A stretch of 63,147 bases of DNA, taken from positions 63,065 through 126,211 of the forward strand of contig FR882125.1 in the NCBI GenBank assembly GCA_000435635.1, read 5' to 3'. The translations under genes were made by a program, and so were the position numbers. Origin of the DNA: Prevotella sp. CAG:1320 (GTDB lineage Bacteria; Bacteroidota; Bacteroidia; Bacteroidales; Bacteroidaceae). Shown in pieces: positions 18,543 through 27,045 of this stretch. How positions within the stretch are numbered: position 1 is the first letter of the stretch; every line of letters starts with the position of its first letter. The notes under the pieces are model-generated. The model made no database searches, had not been told where the DNA came from, and worked only from the letters and a program-made list of their open reading frames with translations.

Positions 18543-18885
18543 CAAATGCCCCCAAAATTGCCCTGCTGAACACCTTCCAAGTGCTCTATAGAAATGGGGT
18601 CAACTGCTCTATAGAAATGACATGAAGTGCTCTATAGAAACCATGACAAGTGTTCTATAGAGCACTTGAGACGCTAAAATAAAACGCGATAAAATGCAAT
18701 TAAACGCATTCAAACGAAAGAAAGCGCAAGCTTTTCCTCCCATTCACGATAAAGGCCTGAAAAAGTCAGTACTACTGCTTGGCGATATCAGTAGTACTGA
18801 AATCCCAGAGCGGTAGTACTGACTTTCATTTTCAGTAGTACTGGCTTTTTGTGTGCGTAATCAGCAATTGGGTTTATTCCGAATT
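18543..18885 (-). repeat. Composite intergenic repeat, copy 2: CTATAG and CAGTAnTACTG site arrays
   Basis: This is the reverse complement of 1618-1889 plus an extra segment of about 70 bp. CTATAG-centred sites start at 18586, 18609, 18632 and 18655 (exact 23-bp period; consensus AAGTGCTCTATAGAA). CAGTAnTACTG sites start at 18767, 18789, 18811 and 18833 (exact 22-bp period; each is a perfect odd-length palindrome except the third, whose first A is a G). The rest of 18886-18965 holds a TTCGTCGAACTCACG end sequence but no gene. Confidence 0.85.
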
Positions 18886-18965
18886 CGTCGAACTCACGAC
18901 CTTATCTTTATTTGATAGTATATCTCGCCCACAACCTTTTTCGCAAAGTCCTATGCGATTTGGGT

Positions 18966-19006
18966 TAAAAAAGAAAGGGACGAGTCAAAATGACGGCTCG
19001 CCCCTT
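18966..19006 (-). terminator. Terminator of the GH28-GH105 gene
   Basis: On the minus strand AAGGGGCGAG and CTCGTCCCTT form a stem around a 12-base loop, followed by CTTTCTTTTTTAA. It starts 23 bp after the stop codon of the gene at 19029. Confidence 0.75.
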
Positions 19007-19028
19007 CGGGATTATGTATATGAAAAAG

Positions 19029-21599
19029 TTATGACGTAGGCAATCCTTGCCGCTCCATTTCCAGGCTGGCCCAGAGGAAGGGGCCTATGCCTTTGGCGTC
19101 ATTGTCGCGGATGGGCTCGCTCATGTAGTAATCGAAGCTGCCGTCCCTCTTGAAGTTCGGCTTCTTGACGTAAGGGCCTGGCCCTGGCCCAAGTCCGCTT
19201 ACCGCGCAGCACTGGGTGAGGCTGATGGTCTTGTCGTCGTTCACCTTGATGAACTCGTTGATGATGCCCTGGTATGCCTTCACGCCAGCGTCCCTGTAGC
19301 TCTCGTCCAGGTAGCCCAACCGGTATCCCTTCAGCAACACGTAGGCGAACATGCACGAGGCGGTGCTCTCCAGGTAGTTGCGGGGGTCTTTCACGTCCAT
19401 CACGTCATACCACACGCCCGTCTCTGGGTCTTGATAGTCCACCACCGACTTCATGGCCTTGCGCAGCAGGGCCACTACCTCGCCCCGGCGGGCGTAGTCT
19501 TGCGGCATGGCTTCCAGGCATTCTATCATGGCCATGGTATACCATCCCAGCGCCCTGGCCCAGGTGTGCTGGCTTTGTCCCGTGGTCTTGTCTGCCCAGA
19601 ACTGTTCGCGGGTTTCGTCCCAGGCGTGTTTCCACAGGCGGGTCTTCTTGTCGTAGGTGCGCTGGTCGGTCTTGATGATTTGGTCTACGGCATCGTCCAG
19701 GTATTTCACGGCCTTCTTGGGCTTCATGGTCTGCGTGGCGTAGGCCGTGTAGAAGGGCAACCCCATGAAGATGCCGTCCAGCCACACTTGGTTGGCGTAG
19801 ATGGCCTTGTGCCAATATACGCCTTCCTTGGTGCGGGGTTGTTTTTCCAGTTGCTTGAAGAGGGTCTTCAGCGCCTTTTCGGTGTTCTTGGCGGGCTCCA
19901 GGTTGTGCATGCGGAGGATGAATTTGGCGGTGCGCACGTTGTCCAGGTTGAAGTCTTCGTATTTGTAACCCGTGATATTCCCCTTCTCGTCTATCATCTT
20001 GGCGGGGTAGGCCTCGAGATATCGCATGATGGAGTCGCCTCCATAGGCCTCGTAGGTATCCAGCATGCCTTCCAGCTCTATGCCCATCACGTAGCTCCAG
20101 CGGGGTTTCTTGGCGAAGTCGAGCAGGTAGGAGAGCGGGGTGCGCTTCATCTCCGAGTAGGCGAGCCACTCGGAGTAACGCTCAAAAGGGGCTTCGCCCT
20201 CATTGAGCACCAGGGAGCCGTTGATGTGTAGGTTGTCGAACTTGATGTCGCGGGTCTTGCCGGTGATTTGTACGGGCTTCTTGTGTACGCCGTTGAACTC
20301 GCAGTCTTTCACGTTGATGTCATATACGTTCTCCACGTTGTTCCTGCCTATCACCAGCACGCCGTATTCGCTCTTCTGGCAGGTGACGTTCTCCATGCTC
20401 ACGTTTCTCACCGTGGGCTCGAAGCCTCGGTAGCATTCCTCTTTGGGCTCATAGTCCAGGTTGATTTTCAATACGGCTTCCTTGCACTGGCCTACGGTCA
20501 CGTTGCGCATGTTGATGTTCTGTATCAGCCCGCCTCGGCAGTTGTTGGTCTTGATGCGCAATACTCGCTCCAGCTCGGGGGAGTCCATGTGGCAGTCCTC
20601 GGCGTAGACGTTCTCGCATCCGCCCGAAATCTCGCTGCCTATCACCACGCCTCCATGGCCATCCTCCATCTTGCAGTTGCGGATGATGATGTTGCGGCTG
20701 GGCTGGTTCCAAAGGCGGCCGTCGTTGTTGCGTCCGCTCTTGATGGCGATGCAGTCGTCACCCGTGTGGAACACGCAGTTCTGTATCAGCACGTTCTCGC
20801 ATCCCTCGGGGTCGCATCCGTCGCCGTTGGGTCCCTCGTTCCAGATGTACACGCCGTCCACGGTGATGTTTTTCGAGAGCAGGGGATGGATGACCCAGAA
20901 GGGGGAGTCATAGAGTTTCACGTCCTTGATGAGTATGCGGTCGCAATAGAGAAAGTTGATGAGCTGGGGGCGCAGGCCTTGTCCCTTGCCAAACTTGCGC
21001 TCGTCCCATTCCACGCCGTCCTCGGCGTAGCGCAGGAGGCGTGCCCGGCTGCCCAGGTTTTGGGCTTCCTTGGTCTCGCCTTCCACGTAGCCGAAGCGAT
21101 CCTTGCCGCACATTTTCCACCAGGTGTCGTTGCTGCCTCCGCCATTGATGGTTCCCTTGCCCGTGATGGCGATGTCGGTGGCCCCATTGGCATAGATGCA
21201 GGGCTGGTAGTTCCAGCAGCCGATGCCCTCCCAGGAGGTCTTCACCAGCGGATAGAGGTCGGTGTCGAACACGAATTGCAGCGTGGCCCCTTCTTCCACC
21301 ACCAGGTTTACCTTGCTTCGCAGCGTGATGGCTCCCGTTTTCCATGTGCCCGCGGGAATGATCACTTGTCCCCCGCCCTTGCTGGAGGCGGCGCTGATGG
21401 CCTTGTTGATGGCTTTCTGGTTTTGCGCGGCGGTGGCAGTGGTCTTGGCGCCATAGTCCGTGACGGGATACCGCTTGGTGTCGATTTGTGGTTGTTGTAC
21501 GCTGGCCTCGATTTGCTTGTACTCGTTGTCGTCCCATCCCGATGCCAAGGCGCATACGGGCAACAGCATGGCGAGCAGCAGTGTCTTCAGTTTTCTCAT
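19029..21599 (-). CDS. Two-domain pectin enzyme: GH28 polygalacturonase-like plus GH105 unsaturated glycuronyl hydrolase
   Basis: An 856-aa secreted protein (signal peptide MRKLKTLLLAMLLPVCALAS). Residues about 43-470 form a GH28 right-handed beta-helix: the entry motif YPVTDYGAK, the catalytic aspartates in NGDGCD (258-263) and GDDC (280-283), GHG (314-316) and RIK (348-350) are all present. Residues about 485-856 form a GH105-type alpha/alpha barrel with VWLDGIFMGLPFY, HAWDE, FWAD and HTWARALGWYTMAM. Together they would cut a galacturonan or rhamnogalacturonan backbone and remove unsaturated uronic acid from lyase products, probably in the periplasm. No SusC/SusD pair or regulator is adjacent, so it is not in a classic polysaccharide-utilisation locus here; a pectin acetylesterase lies at 53845. 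Confidence 0.9.
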   Translation of the reverse strand: MRKLKTLLLAMLLPVCALASGWDDNEYKQIEASVQQPQIDTKRYPVTDYGAKTTATAAQNQKAINKAISAASSKGGGQVIIPAGTWKTGAITLRSKVNLVVEEGATLQFVFDTDLYPLVKTSWEGIGCWNYQPCIYANGATDIAITGKGTINGGGSNDTWWKMCGKDRFGYVEGETKEAQNLGSRARLLRYAEDGVEWDERKFGKGQGLRPQLINFLYCDRILIKDVKLYDSPFWVIHPLLSKNITVDGVYIWNEGPNGDGCDPEGCENVLIQNCVFHTGDDCIAIKSGRNNDGRLWNQPSRNIIIRNCKMEDGHGGVVIGSEISGGCENVYAEDCHMDSPELERVLRIKTNNCRGGLIQNINMRNVTVGQCKEAVLKINLDYEPKEECYRGFEPTVRNVSMENVTCQKSEYGVLVIGRNNVENVYDINVKDCEFNGVHKKPVQITGKTRDIKFDNLHINGSLVLNEGEAPFERYSEWLAYSEMKRTPLSYLLDFAKKPRWSYVMGIELEGMLDTYEAYGGDSIMRYLEAYPAKMIDEKGNITGYKYEDFNLDNVRTAKFILRMHNLEPAKNTEKALKTLFKQLEKQPRTKEGVYWHKAIYANQVWLDGIFMGLPFYTAYATQTMKPKKAVKYLDDAVDQIIKTDQRTYDKKTRLWKHAWDETREQFWADKTTGQSQHTWARALGWYTMAMIECLEAMPQDYARRGEVVALLRKAMKSVVDYQDPETGVWYDVMDVKDPRNYLESTASCMFAYVLLKGYRLGYLDESYRDAGVKAYQGIINEFIKVNDDKTISLTQCCAVSGLGPGPGPYVKKPNFKRDGSFDYYMSEPIRDNDAKGIGPFLWASLEMERQGLPTS

Positions 21600-21744
21600 T
21601 TTGTAGGTGATAGATTTAGTTTGTTTAATTTGTAAAGTAAAGGTTTTAAGTAGCTTTATTCCGCGAATATACGAATTATTTCCGTAACGGCAAGCCTCAC
21701 GGTGTTAAAAAAAAGTTCAGCGGGAAATCTGCGGGGGCCATCTG

Positions 21745-21776
21745 CTTGGTGGAGTCGGGGAAAATGTATACCTTTG
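21745..21776 (+). promoter_or_regulatory. Promoter of the DUF6359 lipoprotein gene
   Basis: CTTG at 21745-21748, a 20-bp spacer and TACCTTTG at 21769-21776 match the Bacteroidetes promoter pattern. The ATG follows at 21804. Confidence 0.6.
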
Positions 21777-21803
21777 CGGGCGTTAACTTAAAAAACGTCT
21801 TGT

Positions 21804-22325
21804 ATGAGAAAATCCTTGCAGTTCCTTTTTCTTTGCCTCTCGCTTTCGCTGTTGCCAGGATGCGAGAAGGTTACGCTAGGCAATGAAGGCGGGGAAGACG
21901 GAAACGCGTCTGGAAGCATTCCCGCAGACCCTCCGTCTTCGGGAATAGACACGCTGTATTCCGACGTGGAGCCGGTGGAGGGCAGCGAGGTCGGGGTAGA
22001 CCAATTCCTTCATCAGACGATAGACGTTGAGGTATACGTGAGGGGCTATATCGTAGGCTCATGCCAGCGGAGCATCAAGAACGCCGACTTCGAGGCCCCC
22101 TTTGAGGGGCATACCGCCTTGTTGCTGGCAGATCGCAGGGACGAGCGGGAGAAGGTGGTAGCCATCCATTTGAAAACCGGCGCGATGAGGAGTGCCCTCA
22201 ACTTGGAAGACCATCCCGAGAACCAGGGCAAAGCGCTCAGGGTAAGAGGCAAACAAGGTTCTTACCTGGGGACTGTGGGCATGAACGAGGAGAATATAAC
22301 TGGGGAATACGAGCTTTTGGAATGA
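21804..22325 (+). CDS. DUF6359-type lipoprotein
   Basis: A 173-aa predicted lipoprotein: signal peptide with lipobox LLPGC (Cys19), then an acidic Gly/Ser/Pro linker and a C-terminal domain with VDVEVYVRGYIVGSCQRSIK-like spacing, LLLADRRDE and GKALRVRGKQGSYLGTVGM. This order (a YVRGYIVG strand, a metal- or ligand-like loop, then a LRVRG strand) matches DUF6359, an OB-fold-like domain in Bacteroidota surface proteins of unknown role. It is divergent from the pectinase and 140 bp before an ECF sigma gene that has its own promoter. Confidence 0.65.
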   Translation: MRKSLQFLFLCLSLSLLPGCEKVTLGNEGGEDGNASGSIPADPPSSGIDTLYSDVEPVEGSEVGVDQFLHQTIDVEVYVRGYIVGSCQRSIKNADFEAPFEGHTALLLADRRDEREKVVAIHLKTGAMRSALNLEDHPENQGKALRVRGKQGSYLGTVGMNEENITGEYELLE

Positions 22326-22351
22326 CCGAATGTCACTTTTCTCGGGAAAGA

Positions 22352-22383
22352 TTTGGTGAAACGGGGGAAAATCATTATATTTG
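22352..22383 (+). promoter_or_regulatory. Promoter of the ECF sigma factor gene
   Basis: TTTG at 22352-22355, a 20-bp spacer and TATATTTG at 22376-22383: both boxes match exactly. The leader to the ATG at 22466 is about 75 bases. Confidence 0.7.
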
Positions 22384-22465
22384 TCCCCAATATCGCAAAC
22401 AGACAAACTAAATCCCAAGGCCTATCGCAACATTATTACTTCATTCATCAATCTTGGCTTAACAA

Positions 22466-23065
22466 ATGAAGCAACTCACAGACTTCACCGATGAGGAGTT
22501 GGCGGTGCGTTATATCAATGGCGACAATGACGCTTTTGACATCTTGCTCGAAAGGAATGGGCAACCCGTGTACGCGTACATCTTCTTCATGGTGAGAGAT
22601 AAGGACTTGGCCGATGACATATTCCAAGAGACTTTCGTAAAGGTCATTACCAAACTGCAAGAGAACAGGTACGTGCCTAGTGGCAAGTTCTCGGCGTGGT
22701 GCATACGCATAGCCCATAACCTGCTGGTGGACGGCTTCCGCAACCAGAAAGTGCGGCGTGTCGTGGAGGTGCCTGGCGACAATGACCTTTCCAACTTCAG
22801 CTCGGGTGAGTTGATGGAAAGGAACATAGAGGATGATTACGTTTACGCGCAAGTGATGGACGACCTGCGCAAGATGGTTGCCCAGCTGCCTTGTCCGCAG
22901 CGGGAAGTGGTATACATGAGGTTTTACCAGCAGCTTTCGTTCAAGGAGATAGCCGAGCTTACCAACGTGAGCATCAATACCAGCCTGGGCAGGATGCGTT
23001 ACGCCTTGCTTAACCTGAGGCGCATGGCCAGGGAGCACCACATGGAGCTGAAGGCGTGGCTCTGA
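22466..23065 (+). CDS. ECF-type RNA polymerase sigma factor
   Basis: A 199-aa sigma-70 family protein with only regions 2 and 4, as in extracytoplasmic-function sigmas. Region 2 contains DKDLADDIFQETFVKVITKL and GKFSAWCIRIAHNLLVDGFR; region 4 contains QLPCPQREVVYMRFYQQLSF and the helix-turn-helix KEIAELTNVSINTSLGRMRY. No anti-sigma gene follows: the next gene, rpe, is convergent 14 bp away. The sigma factor is therefore an orphan here, and its regulon is unknown. Confidence 0.92.
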   Translation: MKQLTDFTDEELAVRYINGDNDAFDILLERNGQPVYAYIFFMVRDKDLADDIFQETFVKVITKLQENRYVPSGKFSAWCIRIAHNLLVDGFRNQKVRRVVEVPGDNDLSNFSSGELMERNIEDDYVYAQVMDDLRKMVAQLPCPQREVVYMRFYQQLSFKEIAELTNVSINTSLGRMRYALLNLRRMAREHHMELKAWL

Positions 23066-23079
23066 CGGTTGGGAGGCGT

Positions 23080-23736
23080 TTACCTGCTTAAGTCGTGCAA
23101 AGACTTGATGGCGGCCAGGGGGTCGGCGTTCTTGAACACGTAACTGCCGCTCACCAGCACGTCTACGCCTGCTTCCACCAAGCGCGGAGCGGTGTCCGCC
23201 TGCACGCCACCATCCACTTCTATCAATGCCTTGCTGCCCGTCCGCTCTATCAGCTGGCGCAATTTACGGGTTTTCTCCAATGTATGCTCTATGAAAGTCT
23301 GTCCCCCGAAGCCAGGGTTGACGCTCATCAGCAATACCATGTCCACGTCTTGTATGATGTCCTCCAACACGGATACGGGCGTGCTGGGATTGAGGGTAAC
23401 GCCGGCTTTCATGCCTTCCTCGTGTATTTGGTGGATGGTGCGATGCAAGTGAACGCATGCCTCGTAGTGCACGTTCATCATCATGGCGCCTAGTTTGGCG
23501 GTTTGATGGATGTATTGCTCGGGATGCACAATCATGAAGTGCACGTCCAGTTGTTTTTCGCAAGCCTTGCTTACGGCCTCCAGCACGGGGAAGCCGAAAG
23601 AGATGTTAGGCACGAACACGCCATCCATCACGTCCAGGTGAAGCCACTCGGCTTCGCTGCGGTTTATCATGTCCATTTCTCTCTCCAGGTGCAGGAAATC
23701 CGCGGCCAGCAGAGAGGGGGATACTATAGTACTCAT
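23080..23736 (-). CDS. rpe: Ribulose-phosphate 3-epimerase
   Basis: Interconverts ribulose 5-phosphate and xylulose 5-phosphate in the pentose phosphate pathway. The 218-aa TIM barrel has the family signatures LHLDVMDGVFVPNISFG, VHFMIVHPEQYI, MSVNPGFGGQTFI and EVDGGVQADTAPRLVEAGVD. It is convergent with the sigma gene and 368 bp from the radical SAM gene upstream; nothing suggests a shared operon. Confidence 0.96.
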   Translation of the reverse strand: MSTIVSPSLLAADFLHLEREMDMINRSEAEWLHLDVMDGVFVPNISFGFPVLEAVSKACEKQLDVHFMIVHPEQYIHQTAKLGAMMMNVHYEACVHLHRTIHQIHEEGMKAGVTLNPSTPVSVLEDIIQDVDMVLLMSVNPGFGGQTFIEHTLEKTRKLRQLIERTGSKALIEVDGGVQADTAPRLVEAGVDVLVSGSYVFKNADPLAAIKSLHDLSR

Positions 23737-24103
23737 TTCTTCTTTTGTGGGTGTTTTCTTTGGGTTTCTGTATCGCTAAAGTGTCAGTTGACGCAATAGA
23801 GCACATTCGTGCCATTTATTTCCATGGTGCGGTAACTGTGGGCTATAAGTTTTATGAGCCGGATGGTGTACTCCGAGGGTTTTGGCTCGTCAGGGGTAAA
23901 AGTTTTTTTCATAGGCAACGGGAATCACACGTTATTGATATTATCATAACGCTCGCCCTCGCCGGAATATTATAGCAGGCGGAAGGAAAAGAGGGGTTAA
24001 ACTAAGTTAACGCTCTTCTGTTTTCCGTTTATACCTATTTATATATATGCGCGCGTAGGCGGTTGTCTCTTGGTCTTGCCGGACTGTCCCCTGATTTCTC
24101 GTT
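23737..24103. other. 367-bp gap without a recognisable gene
   Basis: The gap lies upstream of rpe and downstream of the radical SAM gene, both on the minus strand. I see a short inverted repeat around GGTTAAACTAAGTTAAC near 23995-24011, which could end the upstream transcript, and scattered AT-rich runs that could hold the rpe promoter. I do not see a tRNA, a coding frame or a repeat shared with other parts of the window. Confidence 0.4.
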
Positions 24104-24883
24104 CTAGTACGAGGTCTCGCACATGATGCCCAGTTCCCTTACCTTGTCGCTGATAGCGTCCAGCTCTTCGGGCGTGGCTTTGCGCAGGTCTTTGTCGGGA
24201 GTCTCCCTGTCTATGGTGTATACCATCACCTGCCGCGGCTGTATGTCCACCAAGGCTCTGAGCCATGGCTTTACGTATTCGTCTCCCGTGTTGTCCACGT
24301 CTTCGCCATTGACGGTGCCTTTCAGGAACATGGTCTGCACGATGACCCGCCCATGGAAACTCTTCAGGTTCTCTATCACCCGGGCTACCCGATACGTGGA
24401 TTGCGTAGGACGGTCTACTTTTTGTATGTAGGCGGCGTTCACCGTGTCCAGCTTCTGTATGTTGTTGTCCACCCTCATCAGCGCGGCATGCACGCCAGGC
24501 TTGTCCAGCATGGTGGCGTTGCTCAGCACGCTCACCTTGGTTTGCGGACAATATTTGTCCCTCAGCAGTAAGGTGTCTTCAATGATATCGGGAAAATCGG
24601 GATGCCCGGTAGGCTCGCCGTTGCCGGAGAATGTGATCACGTCGGGCAGCTGGTCAGCTTCTTTCATTTCCATGAGCCGTTTCTCCAAAGCCTCGGCCAC
24701 TTGCAGTCGGGTGGGGCGAGGAGAGTGGGTGACGTGGTCTTTGTTGAAGCCGCACTCGCAGTATACGCAATCAAAGTCGCACACCTTGCCATCGGCGGGC
24801 ATTAAGTTGACTCCCAACGATATGCCCAGCCTGCGGCTGTGCACTGGGCCGAATACGGGAGAGTCATACAAAACAGTACTCAT
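24104..24883 (-). CDS. Radical SAM protein
   Basis: A 259-aa radical SAM enzyme. The 4Fe-4S cysteines are in CDFDCVYC (CxxxCxxC), close to the N-terminus, followed by the glycine-rich SAM-binding stretch TFSGNGEPTGHPDF. The start GPVHSRRLGISLGVNLMPAD resembles the widespread wyosine-like/YfkB-like radical SAM group whose substrate is mostly unknown. There are no partner genes next to it. The enzyme class is clear but the reaction is not. Confidence 0.85.
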   Translation of the reverse strand: MSTVLYDSPVFGPVHSRRLGISLGVNLMPADGKVCDFDCVYCECGFNKDHVTHSPRPTRLQVAEALEKRLMEMKEADQLPDVITFSGNGEPTGHPDFPDIIEDTLLLRDKYCPQTKVSVLSNATMLDKPGVHAALMRVDNNIQKLDTVNAAYIQKVDRPTQSTYRVARVIENLKSFHGRVIVQTMFLKGTVNGEDVDNTGDEYVKPWLRALVDIQPRQVMVYTIDRETPDKDLRKATPEELDAISDKVRELGIMCETSY

Positions 24884-25049
24884 GAGCGTTTTTCCATTAG
24901 ATATTGATGTTTACGCGAAGATACGAAAATAGTGACAAAGGCGTATGCTTTTCGGCGAATTTATTGTTAATGGTCGTTAAACGTGCGTTTAATCGCTGTT
25001 TTTTTTGTTACTTTGCAGCGAATTTGGCGTATTATATCCTTATTTGGGA

Positions 25050-25928
25050 ATGAGAAAGAAAAAAATCAAGAGCGGAAACCATCGCGGATTACAAGTTTTC
25101 ACCTTGTGTGTCAGCACTTCGATGGTGCTGATATTGTTGGGGATGGTGATTTTCTCTGTCCTGCTGGGGCGCAATCTTTCTTCTTACATGAAGCAGAACC
25201 TGGTGGTCACCATGATGTTGGAACAAGACATGACCGAGCCGGAGGCCAAGCTGATATGTAAGCGACTGCAGGCGCGACCCTATGTGAACAATTTGCAATA
25301 TGTCAGCAAGGAGCAAGCCTTGCGTGAGGGCATCAAGGAGCTGGGTACCGATCCCACGGAGTTCGCTGGTGTCAATCCTTTCCTTTCCTCTGTGGATATC
25401 ACGTTAAAGGCAGATTACGCCAACAATGATTCCCTTGCCTGGATATCCAAGGAGTTGAAAGCACTGCCCAAAGTGGGAGAGGTCAGTTACCAAAAGGATT
25501 TGATAGAGCAGGTCAACGCCAGCTTGGCCAAGATCAGCATGGTCTTGTTGGTATTGGCGGCCTTGCTCACGTTCATCTCCTTTTCGCTTATCAACAATAC
25601 TGTCAGGTTGGGCATTTACGCCCGTCGCTTCTCCATCCACACCATGAAGTTGGTGGGTGCCTCGTGGGGCTTTATCCGTAAGCCCTTTGTCTCTTCCACC
25701 GTGCTGGTTGGCGTTATAGCCGCCGTGTTGGCAGACGCTTTCCTAGCGGGGTGTGTCTACTTGCTTTACCTGAACGAACCAGGCATCTTGTCTGTCGTCT
25801 CTTGGGAAGACCTCGCGATTACGGGCGCTTCCGTATTCCTTTTCGGCATTGTCATCACCGCCATCTGCGCCTTGGTGTCCGTAAACAAGTTCTTGCGCAT
25901 GAAGGCGAGCGAACTATATAAGATATAA
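25050..25928 (+). CDS. ftsX: Cell-division ABC transporter permease FtsX
   Basis: A 292-aa inner-membrane protein with a short cytoplasmic start (MRKKKIKSGNHRGLQ), one TM helix, a roughly 130-residue extracellular domain (YVSKEQALREGIKELG is typical) and three C-terminal TM helices. With FtsE it transmits ATP hydrolysis to peptidoglycan hydrolases at the division site. The ATG at 25050 is preferred over the 25005 frame because homology starts there. FtsE is not adjacent, as is usual in Bacteroidota. It leads a dense run: DUF3098, uppP, truB, queA, folK. Confidence 0.9.
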   Translation: MRKKKIKSGNHRGLQVFTLCVSTSMVLILLGMVIFSVLLGRNLSSYMKQNLVVTMMLEQDMTEPEAKLICKRLQARPYVNNLQYVSKEQALREGIKELGTDPTEFAGVNPFLSSVDITLKADYANNDSLAWISKELKALPKVGEVSYQKDLIEQVNASLAKISMVLLVLAALLTFISFSLINNTVRLGIYARRFSIHTMKLVGASWGFIRKPFVSSTVLVGVIAAVLADAFLAGCVYLLYLNEPGILSVVSWEDLAITGASVFLFGIVITAICALVSVNKFLRMKASELYKI

Positions 25929-25951
25929 CAAGCAATCAAACTGTTACGATA

Positions 25952-26188
25952 ATGGACAAAAACAATCTGGCTTTCACCAAGGCCAACTTCATCTTGTTGG
26001 CTATAGGCATGGCGATAGTTATCATAGGATTCATCCTGATGAGCGGCGGCGGTTCTTCTGAAACCACTTTCGACCCCGCTGTATTCAGCACAATGCGCGT
26101 CAAGGTGGCTCCCGTCATTACCCTGGTGGGTTTTCTGGGTATCATTTATGCGATAGTTCACAAACCTAAAAACGAAAAGCAAGACTGA
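25952..26188 (+). CDS. DUF3098 small membrane protein
   Basis: A 78-aa protein with two hydrophobic helices (FILLAIGMAIVIIGFILMSG and ITLVGFLGIIYAIVH) separated by a short polar loop containing FDPAVFSTMRVKVAPV. That pattern is DUF3098, a family found beside ftsX and uppP in Bacteroidota. The function is unknown; the steady neighbourhood suggests envelope or division work. It overlaps uppP by one base (TGATG). Confidence 0.85.
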   Translation: MDKNNLAFTKANFILLAIGMAIVIIGFILMSGGGSSETTFDPAVFSTMRVKVAPVITLVGFLGIIYAIVHKPKNEKQD

Positions 26189-27045
26189 TGGATTTATTTC
26201 AGACTATTATCATTGCCATCGTGGAAGGACTCACGGAGTTCTTGCCCGTCTCCTCCACAGGTCACATGATTATCGCCCAAAACCTCTTGGGCGTGGGAAA
26301 GGGCGACCCCTTCGTCCACGCTTTCACCTTTATCATACAGTTTGGAGCCATCCTCTCTGTGGTGTGCCTTTACTGGAAGCGCTTCTTCCGCCTAGACCAC
26401 TCCCCCGCTCCTGAAGGCGCAGGCACTTGGGGCAGGCTGAAACATAAATTCTATTTCTATTGGCTGCTCGTGGTGGGCGTGCTGCCCGCCGTGGTCATCG
26501 GCCTGTTGGCCAAGAAGTCAGGCTTGCTTGGCTGGTTGCTGGATAGCGTGGAGGTGGTAGCCGTCATGCTCGTGGTGGGCGGCGTGTTCATGCTTTTTTG
26601 CGACAAGATATTCAACAAGGGCACCGAGGAGAATCGCATGACCGAGCGCAGGGCCTTTATCGTGGGTCTTTTCCAGTGCATTTCCGTCATTCCGGGAGTT
26701 TCCCGCTCCATGGCCACTATTGTGGGAGGCATGCAACAAGGACTTACCCGCAGGCGTGCCGCAGAGTTCTCTTTCTTCCTGGCCGTGCCCACCATGGCGG
26801 GTGCCACCCTGCTAGACGTGCTGGAGATGATGAGCGGCGATGCCACATGGGTCAACGCCCATAACATCACGATGTTGCTCGTGGGCTGCGCCGTGGCTTT
26901 CGTGGTGGCTTTGCTAGCCATGAAGTGGTTCGTGAATTTCCTTGCCAAGTATGGCTTTAAGCTGTTTGGATGGTATCGCATTGTCGTGGGACTGGTGCTC
27001 ATCATCCTTTTGGCCACGGGGCATTCATTGCAGATGGTAGATTGA
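26188..27045 (+). CDS. uppP: Undecaprenyl-diphosphate phosphatase
   Basis: A 285-aa polytopic membrane enzyme that recycles undecaprenyl diphosphate to the monophosphate for cell-wall synthesis; its loss often gives bacitracin sensitivity. The signatures EGLTEFLPVSSTGHMII near the N-terminus and PGVSRSMATIVGGM in the middle are intact, including the catalytic Glu, Ser, His and Arg. It is translationally coupled to both neighbours by one-base overlaps. Confidence 0.95.
   Translation: MDLFQTIIIAIVEGLTEFLPVSSTGHMIIAQNLLGVGKGDPFVHAFTFIIQFGAILSVVCLYWKRFFRLDHSPAPEGAGTWGRLKHKFYFYWLLVVGVLPAVVIGLLAKKSGLLGWLLDSVEVVAVMLVVGGVFMLFCDKIFNKGTEENRMTERRAFIVGLFQCISVIPGVSRSMATIVGGMQQGLTRRRAAEFSFFLAVPTMAGATLLDVLEMMSGDATWVNAHNITMLLVGCAVAFVVALLAMKWFVNFLAKYGFKLFGWYRIVVGLVLIILLATGHSLQMVD

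Noticed and set aside
20268..21635. A 455-residue open frame on the plus strand
   Set aside because: It is antisense to the pectinase and mirrors its codon pattern (long runs of Val/His/Leu); no domain or ribosome-binding site.
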